Notes under the pieces: model-generated
Database searches by the model: none
Seen by the model: only the letters and a program-made list of their open reading frames with translations
What the model was told of the DNA's origin: nothing
In this document: positions 37,101-44,917 of the stretch, one piece after another
Position numbering within the stretch: the stretch's first letter is position 1
Layout of the letters: the number at the start of each line of letters is the position of its first letter
NCBI GenBank assembly: GCA_963815505.1
Contig: CAWFGU010000022.1
Location: 1-64,000 of the forward strand
DNA from: CAXBBB01 sp963815505
Lineage (GTDB): Bacteria; Bacteroidota; Rhodothermia; Rhodothermales; BA12
Length of the DNA: 64,000 nt
Direction of reading: 5' to 3'
Program-made: the position numbers and the translations under genes

Positions 37101-37878
37101 TCACGCTTCGGTGGCGGATCGGGGGTTCGGCGTAGCGCACATGGCTACGAGCGCACCTACGGAATCGCGTAGGTGCGCTCGTAGCAGGGAGTCGCGTATC
37201 CTCTCCCCGACTTCGCCTCACTCTATGGATACCGCTCCCGTGCCCGCTGCTCTCGTCGTCTGGATCGTGGAAGACGACCCTCGCTACGCCGATGCCATCG
37301 GCTTCGTGATCGATGGGGCCGCCGGAATGCGGTGCGGAGCGCAGTTCGGTACCGTCGCCGAGTTGATCGACGCCCTCGACGCCGGTCTAGTCCCCGACGT
37401 ACTGCTGCTCGACATCCACCTGCCCGGCCCCAGCGGACTCGACGCGCTGCCGACGCTGCGCCGCCGATTGCCCGCCACGCCCGTCGTCATGCTGACGATA
37501 TCGGACAACTCCGACCTGATCTTTCGCGCCTTCCGCTCGGGCGCGAGCGGCTACCTGACCAAAGACGCCGACCTCGACCAGATCCTGACGGCCATTCGCG
37601 AGGCGGCACGAGGCGGCACCCTGATGCCCGCATCGGTCGCCGGAAAAGTGCTCGACTTCCTCGCTCACGAACCCGCAGATGCTGCCGCCGACCTCTCCGG
37701 ACGCGAAAAAGACGTGCTCGCGCTGATGGCCGACGGCTTGACCAAAGACGCCATCGCCGACCGCATGGAGGTGAGCCGCCACACCGTCGACTACCACATC
37801 CGCAACGTCTATGGCAAGCTGCACGTCCAGAGCGGCGTTCAGGCGGTCGCCAGAGCGATACGCCGCGGACTGATCTGA
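34174..37878 (+). CDS. Sensor histidine kinase read in frame into its response regulator (copy 1)
   Basis: As written this is one 1234-codon frame. A signal peptide ends near LFAQS. A periplasmic Reg_prop beta-propeller follows (about 40-650; WISSSQGLIRYDGYRF, repeated GxxWAxT units), then a Y_Y_Y-like domain, a membrane helix (ASALLLLGLLYSAHRY), the HisKA_3 helix with the phospho-acceptor in IADDLHDDLG (about 790) and an HATPase (AAKEALHNASKY; GGGRGMRTLQRRA). Compared with copy 2, one extra A near 37073 (CTGAGAGTCGG against CTGGAGTCGG) replaces the kinase's last residues and carries the frame through the hairpin into the regulator (MDTAPVP..., 37225-37878). That part has receiver Asp LLLDIHLP, and an HTH (SGREKDVLALMADGLTKDAIADRMEVSRHTVDYHIRNVYGKL). 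Either a fusion or, more likely, an indel. Confidence 0.82.
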   Translation: MPRSLLVARVHGLGRVCLAALLLGLTADQLFAQSPAEPSFVRFTVADGLPNPLIRRLATDERGHLWISSSQGLIRYDGYRFTRSVVTGEPDGLNHPYVYAIAPRRAGGVWLWTGWGGLQHVTAPDHRFVSYPIDAFDLGETLVQDLYETQSGHLLIATTQGVFVREPSGHVRPASSLPDGWFFRFSPSPSGDVCTAHTSGLWCLSDDTWTRQRAVPDGQAFGRLVWLSEDTLLLGALDGVYQSAGEGWNRVLDTSDPVSLAMDSASGTVWVGSSEGIWHRDQGGAWRHFPPGTGPQAVPGPFTSDLIIEGGVLWASFQGYGLAARSLRRPPYELTPGPGAPGNPNVASFLTDGRGLLIGSLTGSSCRQTLHTSSNACSPVPSLRSGGVRSFLRSSDGTIWAATSPDLLCRGPSERLFGPCNETLPEGLQARMLALDARGRLWASTNRNGVWMHDGEWRRVPSTDRQGVFDSLHTSTQPLALDSQGRMWAGSITDGLYRIDTRPDGTFEVEQVALGPESASSPTGVVSLAGSSDGTMYAVTRDGRLAAVRPGDSVEWITLAQRCPSLASLHVDAYDSLWAFCYGSTLHVSSEGEARLFGPLEGLAQLRPFWNAARAGPDGSIYVGTTDGLVTFFPDRLPAAEPPPSATVEAVRLPEGSVRTSAGGMTLPPGSGTLSLDLAARRVALAPDWRFAWRLDYEGETGAWRELDGAALELAGLAHGSYALLLRTQRGARNGPVETVALAVAPFVWETGWFRGASALLLLGLLYSAHRYRLSQIRRRLLLRQRIADDLHDDLGAKAGAIALRLDMERRLVSTAGGDGVDPQSERLHALAGEARQLVRDVRDVVWVVDSSEDQLSALAERIAEAARALIPANRLTLEITGLPDASVPMGARRHLLLAAKEALHNASKYAGEAHVDVRLSCDGGVLVIAVADYGTGFDMGAVSGGGRGMRTLQRRAAEAGATLELRVGTRQGHVGHASVADRGFGVAHMATSAPTESRRCARSRESRILSPTSPHSMDTAPVPAALVVWIVEDDPRYADAIGFVIDGAAGMRCGAQFGTVAELIDALDAGLVPDVLLLDIHLPGPSGLDALPTLRRRLPATPVVMLTISDNSDLIFRAFRSGASGYLTKDADLDQILTAIREAARGGTLMPASVAGKVLDFLAHEPADAAADLSGREKDVLALMADGLTKDAIADRMEVSRHTVDYHIRNVYGKLHVQSGVQAVARAIRRGLI
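37144..37185. promoter_or_regulatory. 18-bp inverted repeat between kinase and regulator (copy 1)
   Basis: GCTACGAGCGCACCTACG (37144-37161), a 6-base loop, then its exact complement (37168-37185). The centre ACCTACG-N6-CGTAGGT recurs downstream of the small gene. It could be a regulator-binding operator or an RNA hairpin separating kinase and regulator expression. Confidence 0.6.
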
Positions 37879-37931
37879 CCTCTCGCCAAGGCGCGCCCGC
37901 CTGGGTCGATCGCCCATCACCACCACGACCT

Positions 37932-38225
37932 GTGTCCGCCATACCGCCGCTTCTGAAGAACGCGTTCATCCCCAGGACAGGACTTGCACTCGGATCGACT
38001 CTGGCGCTGCTGCCGGATGCGATCGTATGGAAGCGACCGCTGCGCACGCGCTGCATTGCGCTCCGAGACGTTCGGAGCGCCCGATGGCTCGCGATCCAAG
38101 GCAAAGGCCCCAACTTCACTATCCGTCTGCACGGTGGAGAAACGATCGAGGGGCGGTTGGAGGGAGCAGCGCTATGGGCGTTAAAGATTGAGGAGTTGAC
38201 TCGAGCCGGAGGATCTCAGCACTGA
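37932..38225 (+). CDS. Small PH-like protein of the duplicated module (copy 1)
   Basis: 97 residues from GTG 37932: VSAIPPLLKNAFIPRTGLALGS, then a strand-rich core (LLPDAIVWKRPLRTRCIALRDVRSARWLAIQGKGPNFTIRL) and a C-terminal helix (AALWALKIEELTRAG). The alternation of strands and a final helix suggests a bacterial PH-like fold, which is inference. It lies 54 bases after the regulator and was co-duplicated with it, which suggests a link to that system. No catalytic motif is seen. Confidence 0.6.
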   Translation: MSAIPPLLKNAFIPRTGLALGSTLALLPDAIVWKRPLRTRCIALRDVRSARWLAIQGKGPNFTIRLHGGETIEGRLEGAALWALKIEELTRAGGSQH

Positions 38226-38529
38226 CGGCAGCTGATCGTCACGCAACCGGATGATCCACTCGGCGCGGCGGCATGGATGCCGTCTGAGAGGCTTGGCCTC
38301 AGCCGCATACCTACGCGATCTCGTAGGTGACACGCCCGGGTGTCGTGCAGTATGCTTAGGGGAAGTCCAGCAGCGCTCGACGCGCTCGACCTGGTAGACT
38401 TCCAGGCTGTATGGGGAAGGAGTGCACAACGAAGCTGATCTGAATCTTTTGGCTCTTCTTCCCTAACCTGACCATTCCGTACAGCCTGCGTACTTCGGCT
38501 TTCTTCTCTCTCCGCAGAGCTCAAACCTG
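38226..38529. other. Junction region between the two units
   Basis: 304 bases without a gene. It contains the palindrome ACCTACG-CGATCT-CGTAGGT (38309-38328), the unit junction (GTAGACT|TCCAGG at 38400/38401), and the copied leader of the kinase with the remains of the glycosylase 3' end (38401-38443). Confidence 0.7.
38309..38328. promoter_or_regulatory. Palindrome ACCTACG-N6-CGTAGGT (copy 1, downstream of small gene)
   Basis: A perfect 7-bp inverted repeat with a 6-base spacer, sharing its arms with the centre of the kinase-regulator hairpin. The half-site layout suits a NarL/LuxR-type HTH dimer. Confidence 0.5.
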
Positions 38530-41493
38530 ATGCCGCGCTCCCTACTCGTCGCCCGTGTGCATAGTCTTGGGCGCGTGTGCCTCGCCGCGCTCCTGCTCGG
38601 ACTGACCGCAGACCAGCTATTCGCCCAATCGCCCGCCGAGCCGTCCTTCGTCCGCTTCACGGTCGCGAATGGACTGCCCACTCCGCTCATTCGCCGTCTG
38701 GCTACCGACGAGCGAGGGCACCTTTGGATCAGTTCGTCGCAAGGGCTGATCCGGTACGACGGCTACCGCTTCACTCGGTCGGTCGTCACCGGCGAGCCGG
38801 ACGGGCTGAGAACCACCCCTACGTCTATGCCATCGCGCCTCGGCGGGCCGGCGGTGTCTGGTTGTGGACCGGCTGGGGCGGCCTGCAGCACGTCACGGCG
38901 CCGGATCACCGCTTCGTCTCTTACCCCATCGACGCGTTCGACTTGGGCGAGACCCTCGTTCAAGATCTCTACGAAACGCAGAGCGGCCATCTGCTCATCG
39001 CCACCACCCAGGGCGTTTTCGTCCGCGAACCTTCGGGACACGTCCGCCCCGCGTCGTCCCTTCCTGACGGATGGTTTTTCCGCTTTTCTCCTTCGCCTAG
39101 CGGAGATGTGTGTACGGCGCACACTTCGGGCCTCTGGTGCCTGTCCGATGACACGTGGACGAGACAGCGCGCCGTTCCCGACGGCCAAGCGTTCGGCCGA
39201 TTGGTCTGGCTCTCCGAAGACACCCTCCTTCTGGGCGCTCTCGACGGGGTCTACCAATCCGCGGGTGAAGGCTGGAACAGAGTGCTCGACACGTCAGACC
39301 CGGTGTCCCTGGCTATGGACTCGGCGAGCGGTACGGTCTGGGTAGGCTCCAGCGAAGGCATATGGCACCGAGACCAAGGCGGGGCGTGGCGGCACTTCCC
39401 ACCTGGAACCGGTCCACAGGCTGTGCCTGGACCCTTTACGTCCGACCTCATCATAGAGGGCGGCGTGCTGTGGGCTTCGTTTCAAGGCTATGGGTTGGCT
39501 GCCCGAAGCCTTCGCCGCCCTCCCTACGAACTCACACCCGGTCCCGGCGCCCCAGGCAACCCCAACGTCGCCAGTTTCCTCACCGACGGGAGAGGCCTGC
39601 TGATCGGCAGCCTGACCGGAAGCAGCTGCCGTCAGACTCTGCACACGTCGTCGAACGCCTGCTCTCCCGTGCCGTCGCTTCGGTCAGGTGGCGTTCGGTC
39701 TTTTCTTCGGCTCGAGCGACGGGACCATCTGGGCTGCTACCTCGCCAGACTTGCTGTGCCGGGGACCGAGCGAGCGCCTCTTCGGCCCATGCAACGAGAC
39801 ACTGCCCGAGGGCTTACAGGCCAGGATGCTAGCACTCGACGCCCGAGGGCGCCTGTGGGCATCGACTAACCGAAACGGAGTTTGGATGCACGATGGCGAG
39901 TGGCGTCGCGTGCCAAGCACAGACCGCCAAGGAGTATTCGACTCGCTGCACACGTCGACACAGCCGCTCGCTTTGGACTCGCAGGGACGGATGTGGGCTG
40001 GGAGCATCACAGACGGACTGTACCGAATCGATGCCCGGACTGACGGCACGTTCGAGGTGGAGCAGGTGGCGCTTGGGCCGGAGAGCGCATCCTCACCCAC
40101 GGGCATCGTGTCGCTGGCCGGCGGCTCCGATGGGACGATGTACGCTGTCACACGGGACGGACGCCTCGCTGCCGTTCGTCCCGGCGACTCAGTCGAATGG
40201 ATCACACTGGCGCAGCGATGCCCCAGCGTCGCGTCCCTGCACGTCGATGCTTACGACTCGCTATGGGCGTTTTGCTACGGGTCCACTCTCCACGTATCCA
40301 GCGAAGGCGAGGCTCGCTTGTTTGGACCGCTCGAGGGGTTGGCTCAGCTGCGCCCGTTCTGGAACGCGGCGCGAGCAGGCCCTGACGGCTCGATTTACGT
40401 GGGGACGACCGATGGACTGGTCACGTTTTTCCCGGACAGGCTACCTTCCGCTGAGCCGCCCCCTTCCGCCACGGTCGAGGCGGTGCGTTTGCCGGAAGGA
40501 TCGGTGCGGACCTCTGCGGGCGGCATGACGCTTCCGCCGGGCAGCGGAACGCTGAGCCTCGACCTGGCAGCGCGCCGAGTCGCTCTCGCTCCCGACTGGA
40601 GGTTCGCGTGGCGGCTGGACTACGAAGGAGAGACCGGGGCGTGGCGCGAACTCGACGGGGCGGCCTTGGAACTGGCAGGTCTGGCGCACGGCTCATACGC
40701 CCTTCTGCTACGCACGCAGCGAGGCGCGAGGAACGGTCCGGTCGAAACGGTAGCGCTAGCCGTAGCCCCCTTCGTCTGGGAGACCGGCTGGTTCAGAGGC
40801 GCCTCGGCTCTTCTGCTGCTCGGCCTGCTCTATAGCGCGCACCGCTACCGGCTGTCCCAGATTCGTCGACGCCTGCTGCTGCGGCAGCGCATCGCCGACG
40901 ATCTGCACGACGACCTGGGAGCCAAAGCCGGAGCCATCGCCCTGCGCCTCGACATGGAACGCAGGCTCGTGAGCACAGCCGGAGGCGACGGCGTCGACCC
41001 CCAATCGGAGCGGCTGCACGCCCTGGCGGGAGAAGCTCGCCAACTAGTGCGCGACGTGCGCGACGTGGTGTGGGTCGTGGACTCGTCCGAAGACCAGTTG
41101 TCCGCCCTTGCGGAGCGCATAGCCGAGGCCGCGCGCGCGCTCATCCCCGCGAACCGGCTGACGCTGGAGATCGCCGGACTCCCCGACGCCTCAGTCCCGA
41201 TGGGAGCACGGCGCCACCTGCTGCTCGCTGCCAAGGAAGCGCTGCACAACGCATCCAAGTACGCCGGAGAGGCACACGTGGACGTGCGTTTGTCGTGCGA
41301 CGGAGGCATGCTGGTCATTGCCGTAGCGGACTATGGCACTGGATTCGACATGGCGGCCGTCTCGGGTGGCGGTCGCGGGATGAGGACGCTGCAGCGGCGC
41401 GCAGCCGAGGCAGGCGCGACACTCGAACTGGAGTCGGCACCCGGCAGGGGCACGTCGGTCACGCTTCGGTGGCGGATCGGGGGTTCGGCATAG
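38530..41493 (+). CDS. Sensor histidine kinase, copy 2 (two compensating frame breaks)
   Basis: It has the same architecture as copy 1: signal peptide, Reg_prop propeller, Y_Y_Y, membrane helix, HisKA_3 (DDLHDDLG) and HATPase. Here the C-terminus is complete (LELESAPGRGTSVTLRWRIGGSA) and ends at 41493, before the hairpin. Two extra bases near 38811 (GGGCTGAGAACC against GGGCTGAACC in copy 1) and one near 39709 (CTTCGGCTCGAG against CTTCGCTCGAG) put 38811-39709 in another frame; together they add exactly one codon, so the frame is restored. Whether the gene is intact in the cell depends on whether these are sequencing errors. The N-terminal tract 38640-38735 differs clearly from copy 1. Confidence 0.82.
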
Positions 41494-41501
41494 CGCACAT
41501 G

Positions 41502-41543
41502 GCTACGAGCGCACCTACGGAATCGCGTAGGTGCGCTCGTAGC
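41502..41543. promoter_or_regulatory. 18-bp inverted repeat between kinase and regulator (copy 2)
   Basis: Identical to 37144-37185: two 18-base arms around GAATCG. It starts 8 bases after the kinase stop and ends 39 bases before the regulator ATG. Confidence 0.6.
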
Positions 41544-41582
41544 AGGGAGTCGCGTATCCTCTCCCCGACTTCGCCTCACTCT

Positions 41583-42236
41583 ATGGATACCGCTCCCGTG
41601 CCCGCTGCTCTCGTCGTCTGGATCGTGGAAGACGACCCTCGCTACGCCGATGCCATCGGCTTCGTGATCGATGGGGCCGCCGGAATGCAGTGCGGAGCGC
41701 AGTTCGGTACCGTCGCCGAGTTGATCGACGCCCTCGACGCCGGTCTCGTCCCCGACGTGCTGCTGCTCGACATCCACCTGCCCGGCCCCAGCGGACTCGA
41801 CGCGCTGCCGACGCTGCGCCGCCGATTGCCCGCCACGCCCGTCGTCATGCTGACGATATCGGACAACGCCGACCTGATTTTTCGTGCCTTTCGATCGGGC
41901 GCGAGCGGCTACCTCACCAAAGACGCCGACCTCGACCAGATCCTGACGGCCATTCGCGAGGCGGCACGAGGCGGCACCCTGATGCCCGCATCGGTCGCCG
42001 GAAAAGTGCTCGACTTCCTCGCTCACGAACCCGCAGATGCTGCCGCCGACCTCTCCGGACGCGAAAAAGACGTGCTCACGCTAATGGCCGACGGCTTGAC
42101 CAAAGACGCCATCGCCGACCGCATGGAGGTGAGCCGCCACACCGTCGACTATCACATCCGCAACGTCTATGGCAAGCTCCACGTCCAGAGCGGTGTTCAG
42201 GCCGTCGCGAGAGCGATACGCCGCGGGCTGATCTGA
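41583..42236 (+). CDS. LuxR/NarL-family response regulator, copy 2
   Basis: 217 residues. The receiver domain has acidic residues (WIVEDDPRYAD), the phospho-acceptor Asp in LLLDIHLPGPSG, and the switch Thr/Lys region (VVMLTISDN...GYLTKDAD). The C-terminal LuxR-type HTH is LSGREKDVLTLMADGLTKDAIADRMEVSRHTVDYHIRNVYGKLHVQSG. It pairs with the kinase just upstream. It differs from copy 1 by a few residues (M-Q/R-CGA, DN-A/S-D, VL-T/A-LM). Confidence 0.93.
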   Translation: MDTAPVPAALVVWIVEDDPRYADAIGFVIDGAAGMQCGAQFGTVAELIDALDAGLVPDVLLLDIHLPGPSGLDALPTLRRRLPATPVVMLTISDNADLIFRAFRSGASGYLTKDADLDQILTAIREAARGGTLMPASVAGKVLDFLAHEPADAAADLSGREKDVLTLMADGLTKDAIADRMEVSRHTVDYHIRNVYGKLHVQSGVQAVARAIRRGLI

Positions 42237-42286
42237 CCTCTCCCAGCGCGCATCCGCTCGATTTCTACCCACCATAACCTTCACCT

Positions 42287-42580
42287 GTGTCCACTACGCA
42301 GCCGCTTTTGAAGAACGCTTTCATTCCCACGACAGGGCTTGGCCTCGGATCCACGCTGATCCTGCTACCGGACGAGATCGTGTGGAAGCGGCCGTTGCGC
42401 ACGCGCCGCATTGCGCTCCAAGACGTTCGGAGTGCCCGATGGCTCGCAACCCAGGGCAAAGGACCCAACTTCACCATCCACATGTGCAGTGGGGAGACGA
42501 TCGAGGGGCGCTTGGAGGGAGCAGCGCTGTGGGCGTTCAAAGTCAGGGAGTTGGCTCAAGCCAGAAAATCCCAGCGCTGA
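42287..42580 (+). CDS. Small PH-like protein of the duplicated module (copy 2)
   Basis: 97 residues from GTG 42287 (VSTTQPLLKNAFIPTTGLGLGS). It keeps the same core as copy 1 (LPDEIVWKRPLRTRRIALQDVRSARWLATQGKGPNFTI, then EGRLEGAALWAFKVRELAQAR) but with many more substitutions than the neighbouring kinase and regulator show. Frame, length and core are preserved, which supports it being a real, selected gene. Function unknown. Confidence 0.6.
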   Translation: MSTTQPLLKNAFIPTTGLGLGSTLILLPDEIVWKRPLRTRRIALQDVRSARWLATQGKGPNFTIHMCSGETIEGRLEGAALWAFKVRELAQARKSQR

Positions 42581-42659
42581 CGGCGGCGGCTTGCCACAAA
42601 ACCGGAAGGCCGGCGCGGCGGCATGGATGCGATCTGCAAGGCTTGTTCTCAGCCGCGCC

Positions 42660-42677
42660 CCTACGCGATCTCGTAGG
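42660..42677. promoter_or_regulatory. Palindrome CCTACG-N6-CGTAGG (copy 2, downstream of small gene)
   Basis: A 6-bp version of the palindrome at 38309, with the same spacer CGATCT. It is the fourth occurrence of these arms in the module. Confidence 0.45.
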
Positions 42678-42778
42678 TGACACGCCAAGGTGTTATGCAG
42701 TATGCTTAGGGAAGTCCAGCAGCGCTCGACGCGCTCGACCTGGTAGACTCGACGGTGGGACTCCGAGTCTACCTCTCA

Positions 42779-42813
42779 GGGGATGCCGCTCGTGGTGGAC
42801 GGCATCCCCTTTT
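42779..42813 (+). terminator. Rho-independent terminator of the kinase module
   Basis: GGGGATGCCG (42779-42788) pairs with CGGCATCCCC (42800-42809), followed by TTTT. Confidence 0.75.
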
Positions 42814-42956
42814 GCGTGGATCTCGCCGCCGCCCGCACAGCTGACACGCTGCATACGTCGGCTCGGTGTCGTACGTGTAACGTCCACCTACTTTCCCTCA
42901 TGAGAGGCGCACAACACGCGTAGCTTGGTCGTTTCGTCCACGTCTGAGTTTCCCCG

Positions 42957-44917
42957 ATGCCGGTGCGCCTGTACCTCCTTCTTCTCCTCCTCGCCGTCCC
43001 GGTAGCCGCCCAGCCTGCCGCCCGCCTGTCGCCTGCCGACGTATCGCCCGAACTGGCTCGTCTGCTGCACCGCGCGCACGACGCGTTTTGCGAGCAGCAC
43101 CTGACCATCGAAGACGGTCGCCCGGTTCTGTGGCACACACTGATTGCCAAAGACTCGACGGCAGGCACGATAGTCGCCGACTCGCGGACGCTGAGTGGAT
43201 TGGAGCCGGCGTTGGGCAAGCAGGAGCAGCAGTCGGCGCGGTTCCAGGTGCGCTACTCGAGCAACTTTCCCGCGCAGGCTCGAACCGCGTTCTCCTTTGC
43301 CGCAGACGTGTGGGGCACGCACGTTTCGTCGTCCGTCCCGATCATAATCGACGCGCAGTGGCAGTCGCTGGGCGAACGGGTGCTCGGATCCGCGGGCACG
43401 ACGTTCATTTTCCGCGACGAAGCCGGGTTCGCACAGGCCGACACGTGGTATCCCTCGGCTCTGGCCGACGCGCTGGCAGGACGCAATCTCGACAATACGG
43501 GCGGCGCTGACCTGCGGGCACGTTTCAACTCCGACTTTCCCAACTGGTACTACGGCACCGATGCCAACACGCCCGCCAGCGACTTCAACTTTGCGACAGT
43601 CGTACTCCACGAGATCGGCCACGGCCTGGGCTTCTTCGACAGCTTCAGCTTCGACGATGGCGACGGCAGCAACGGTACCGAGTGCGGACGCCCGGGAGCG
43701 GATGCTTCGGCTTCTCGGCCAACGACGGAACGTCCTCGCCCATCATCTTCGACCGCTTCCTCGAAGACCGAAACGAGCGCAGCCTGCTCACCTACGCCGA
43801 CAACTCGAGCGAGCTCGGCGACGTACTTCAGAGCGGCGGCGTCTTTTTCGACGGTTTCACTCTGCGCGGCAGCAACCGCGACCTGCCGGTCCAACTCTTC
43901 GCACCGTCGGGCTTCGAGTCGGGATCGTCCATCGCGCACCTGGACGAGAGCGCGTTTCCTGCGGGAACGCCTAACTCGCTGATGACTCCTCAACTGGCGC
44001 GGCAGGAGACGATCTACAGCCCGGGTTCCTTCACGTGCGGCATCTTTGCCGACATGGGCTGGCCGCTGGGCGCCGACTGCGAGTTGCTGCTCAACCGGCT
44101 GCTCAGTTCGTTTACGGCCAACGTCAACGGCTGCACCGCCACGCTCGACTTCCAACTCGCCACCGACGACATCGTCCGCGTCGTCGTCGAGCGTGCGCTG
44201 GGCGATGGCGCGTTCCTAGACGTGTTCGAGGTAGCCGCCCCGACGACGACCGACGCGATTCGGTTCACCGACGCGGGACTCTCTCCAGGGTCCTATCAGT
44301 ACCGGCTACGCTTCGTCCAGAGCAATGGCTCGGTCGTGCGCAGCCGGGCCACCACCGTCGAAGCTCAGATCTCTCAGGCAACGACGTTCGCCGTCAGCGG
44401 CGACGACGTGACGGTCGGCCTCGTGTTCGGTGGATGCGCCATCGACGCGATCACGGTCGAGCGCAGATACTTCGGTGACCCCTTCGAGGAAGTCACCACT
44501 TTCAGCCCATCACCCGATCAGACCTCAGTCTCCATTCCGGACATGGATCTGCCGCCGGGCCGTTACATCTACCGCTTCCGCGTCAACACGGCCAACAGCG
44601 CGCCGACCTCGTTCACGACCAGCGAAGAGGTCGAGATTCGCACCTCCGACGAGGTCGTGGCGATGACTTCGCGTCCCAATCCGTTCGGCCAGCGAGCGAC
44701 GGTCGATTTGGTCGTGCGCACTCAGCAGAACGTTGACGCACGGCTGTACGACGCGCTGGGTCGCCTCGTCGCGCGCCCCTTCAGCGGTTCGGTGGGACGC
44801 AACCAGCGCGAGCGCATCGTGATCGACGGGACGCGGTTGGGCGCAGGCGTCTACTTCCTCCGCATCAAGGGCGAAGAGTTCGACCTCATGGAGACCCTCG
44901 TGCGCGCCGGTGGGTAA
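42957..44917 (+). CDS. Secreted metzincin-like metalloprotease with T9SS-type C-terminal domain (one frame break)
   Basis: About 653 residues. A signal peptide (LYLLLLLLAVPVAAQP) leads into a protease domain whose zinc site is VVLHEIGHGLGFFDSF (about 215-230), fitting HExxHxxGxxD, in which an Asp would be the third ligand. Beta-rich domains follow, and the end is a probable type IX sorting domain (MTSRPNPFGQRATVDL...ARLYDALGRLVARPF...LGAGVYFLRIKGE). The frame breaks near 43690: one base missing in TGCGG(C)ACGCCC; the protein resumes TPGSGCFGFSANDGTSSPIIFDRF. The next gene's GTG overlaps its stop. Confidence 0.8.

Larger units (their letters stand above)
34046..38400 (+). repeat. Tandem duplication, unit 1 (kinase-regulator-small protein)
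   Basis: This 4355-base unit is followed directly by unit 2 from 38401. Both begin TCCAGGCTGTATGGGG and end CGCTCGACCTGGTAGACT. Each carries a sensor kinase, a LuxR-type regulator and a 97-residue protein. Similarity is uneven: near identity over most of the kinase, about 98% in the regulator, and about 80% in the small gene. Confidence 0.92.
38401..42750 (+). repeat. Tandem duplication, unit 2
   Basis: Second copy of the unit at 34046. Past its end the sequence continues CGACGGTGGG instead of TCCAGGCTG, and completes an inverted repeat (GTAGACTCG / CGAGTCTAC, 42743-42772) that is cut in unit 1. This indicates that the right end of unit 2 is the original one. Confidence 0.9.
42581..42956. 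other. Non-coding end of the duplicated module
   Basis: A 376-base gap. It holds the palindrome CCTACG-CGATCT-CGTAGG (42660-42677), the inverted repeat GTAGACTCG/CGAGTCTAC (42743-42772) and the terminator at 42779. From 42814 to the protease start I see no further feature. Confidence 0.6.

Noticed and set aside
38577..39869. Separate short gene inside kinase copy 2
   Set aside because: Its protein is the same kinase propeller as in copy 1, displaced by two indels; it is part of one gene.
42743..42772. GTAGACTCG/CGAGTCTAC inverted repeat as the end of a transposable element
   Set aside because: It occurs whole only at the right end of unit 2, has no matching terminal repeat at 34046, and no transposase is present; it is more likely part of the transcription stop region.
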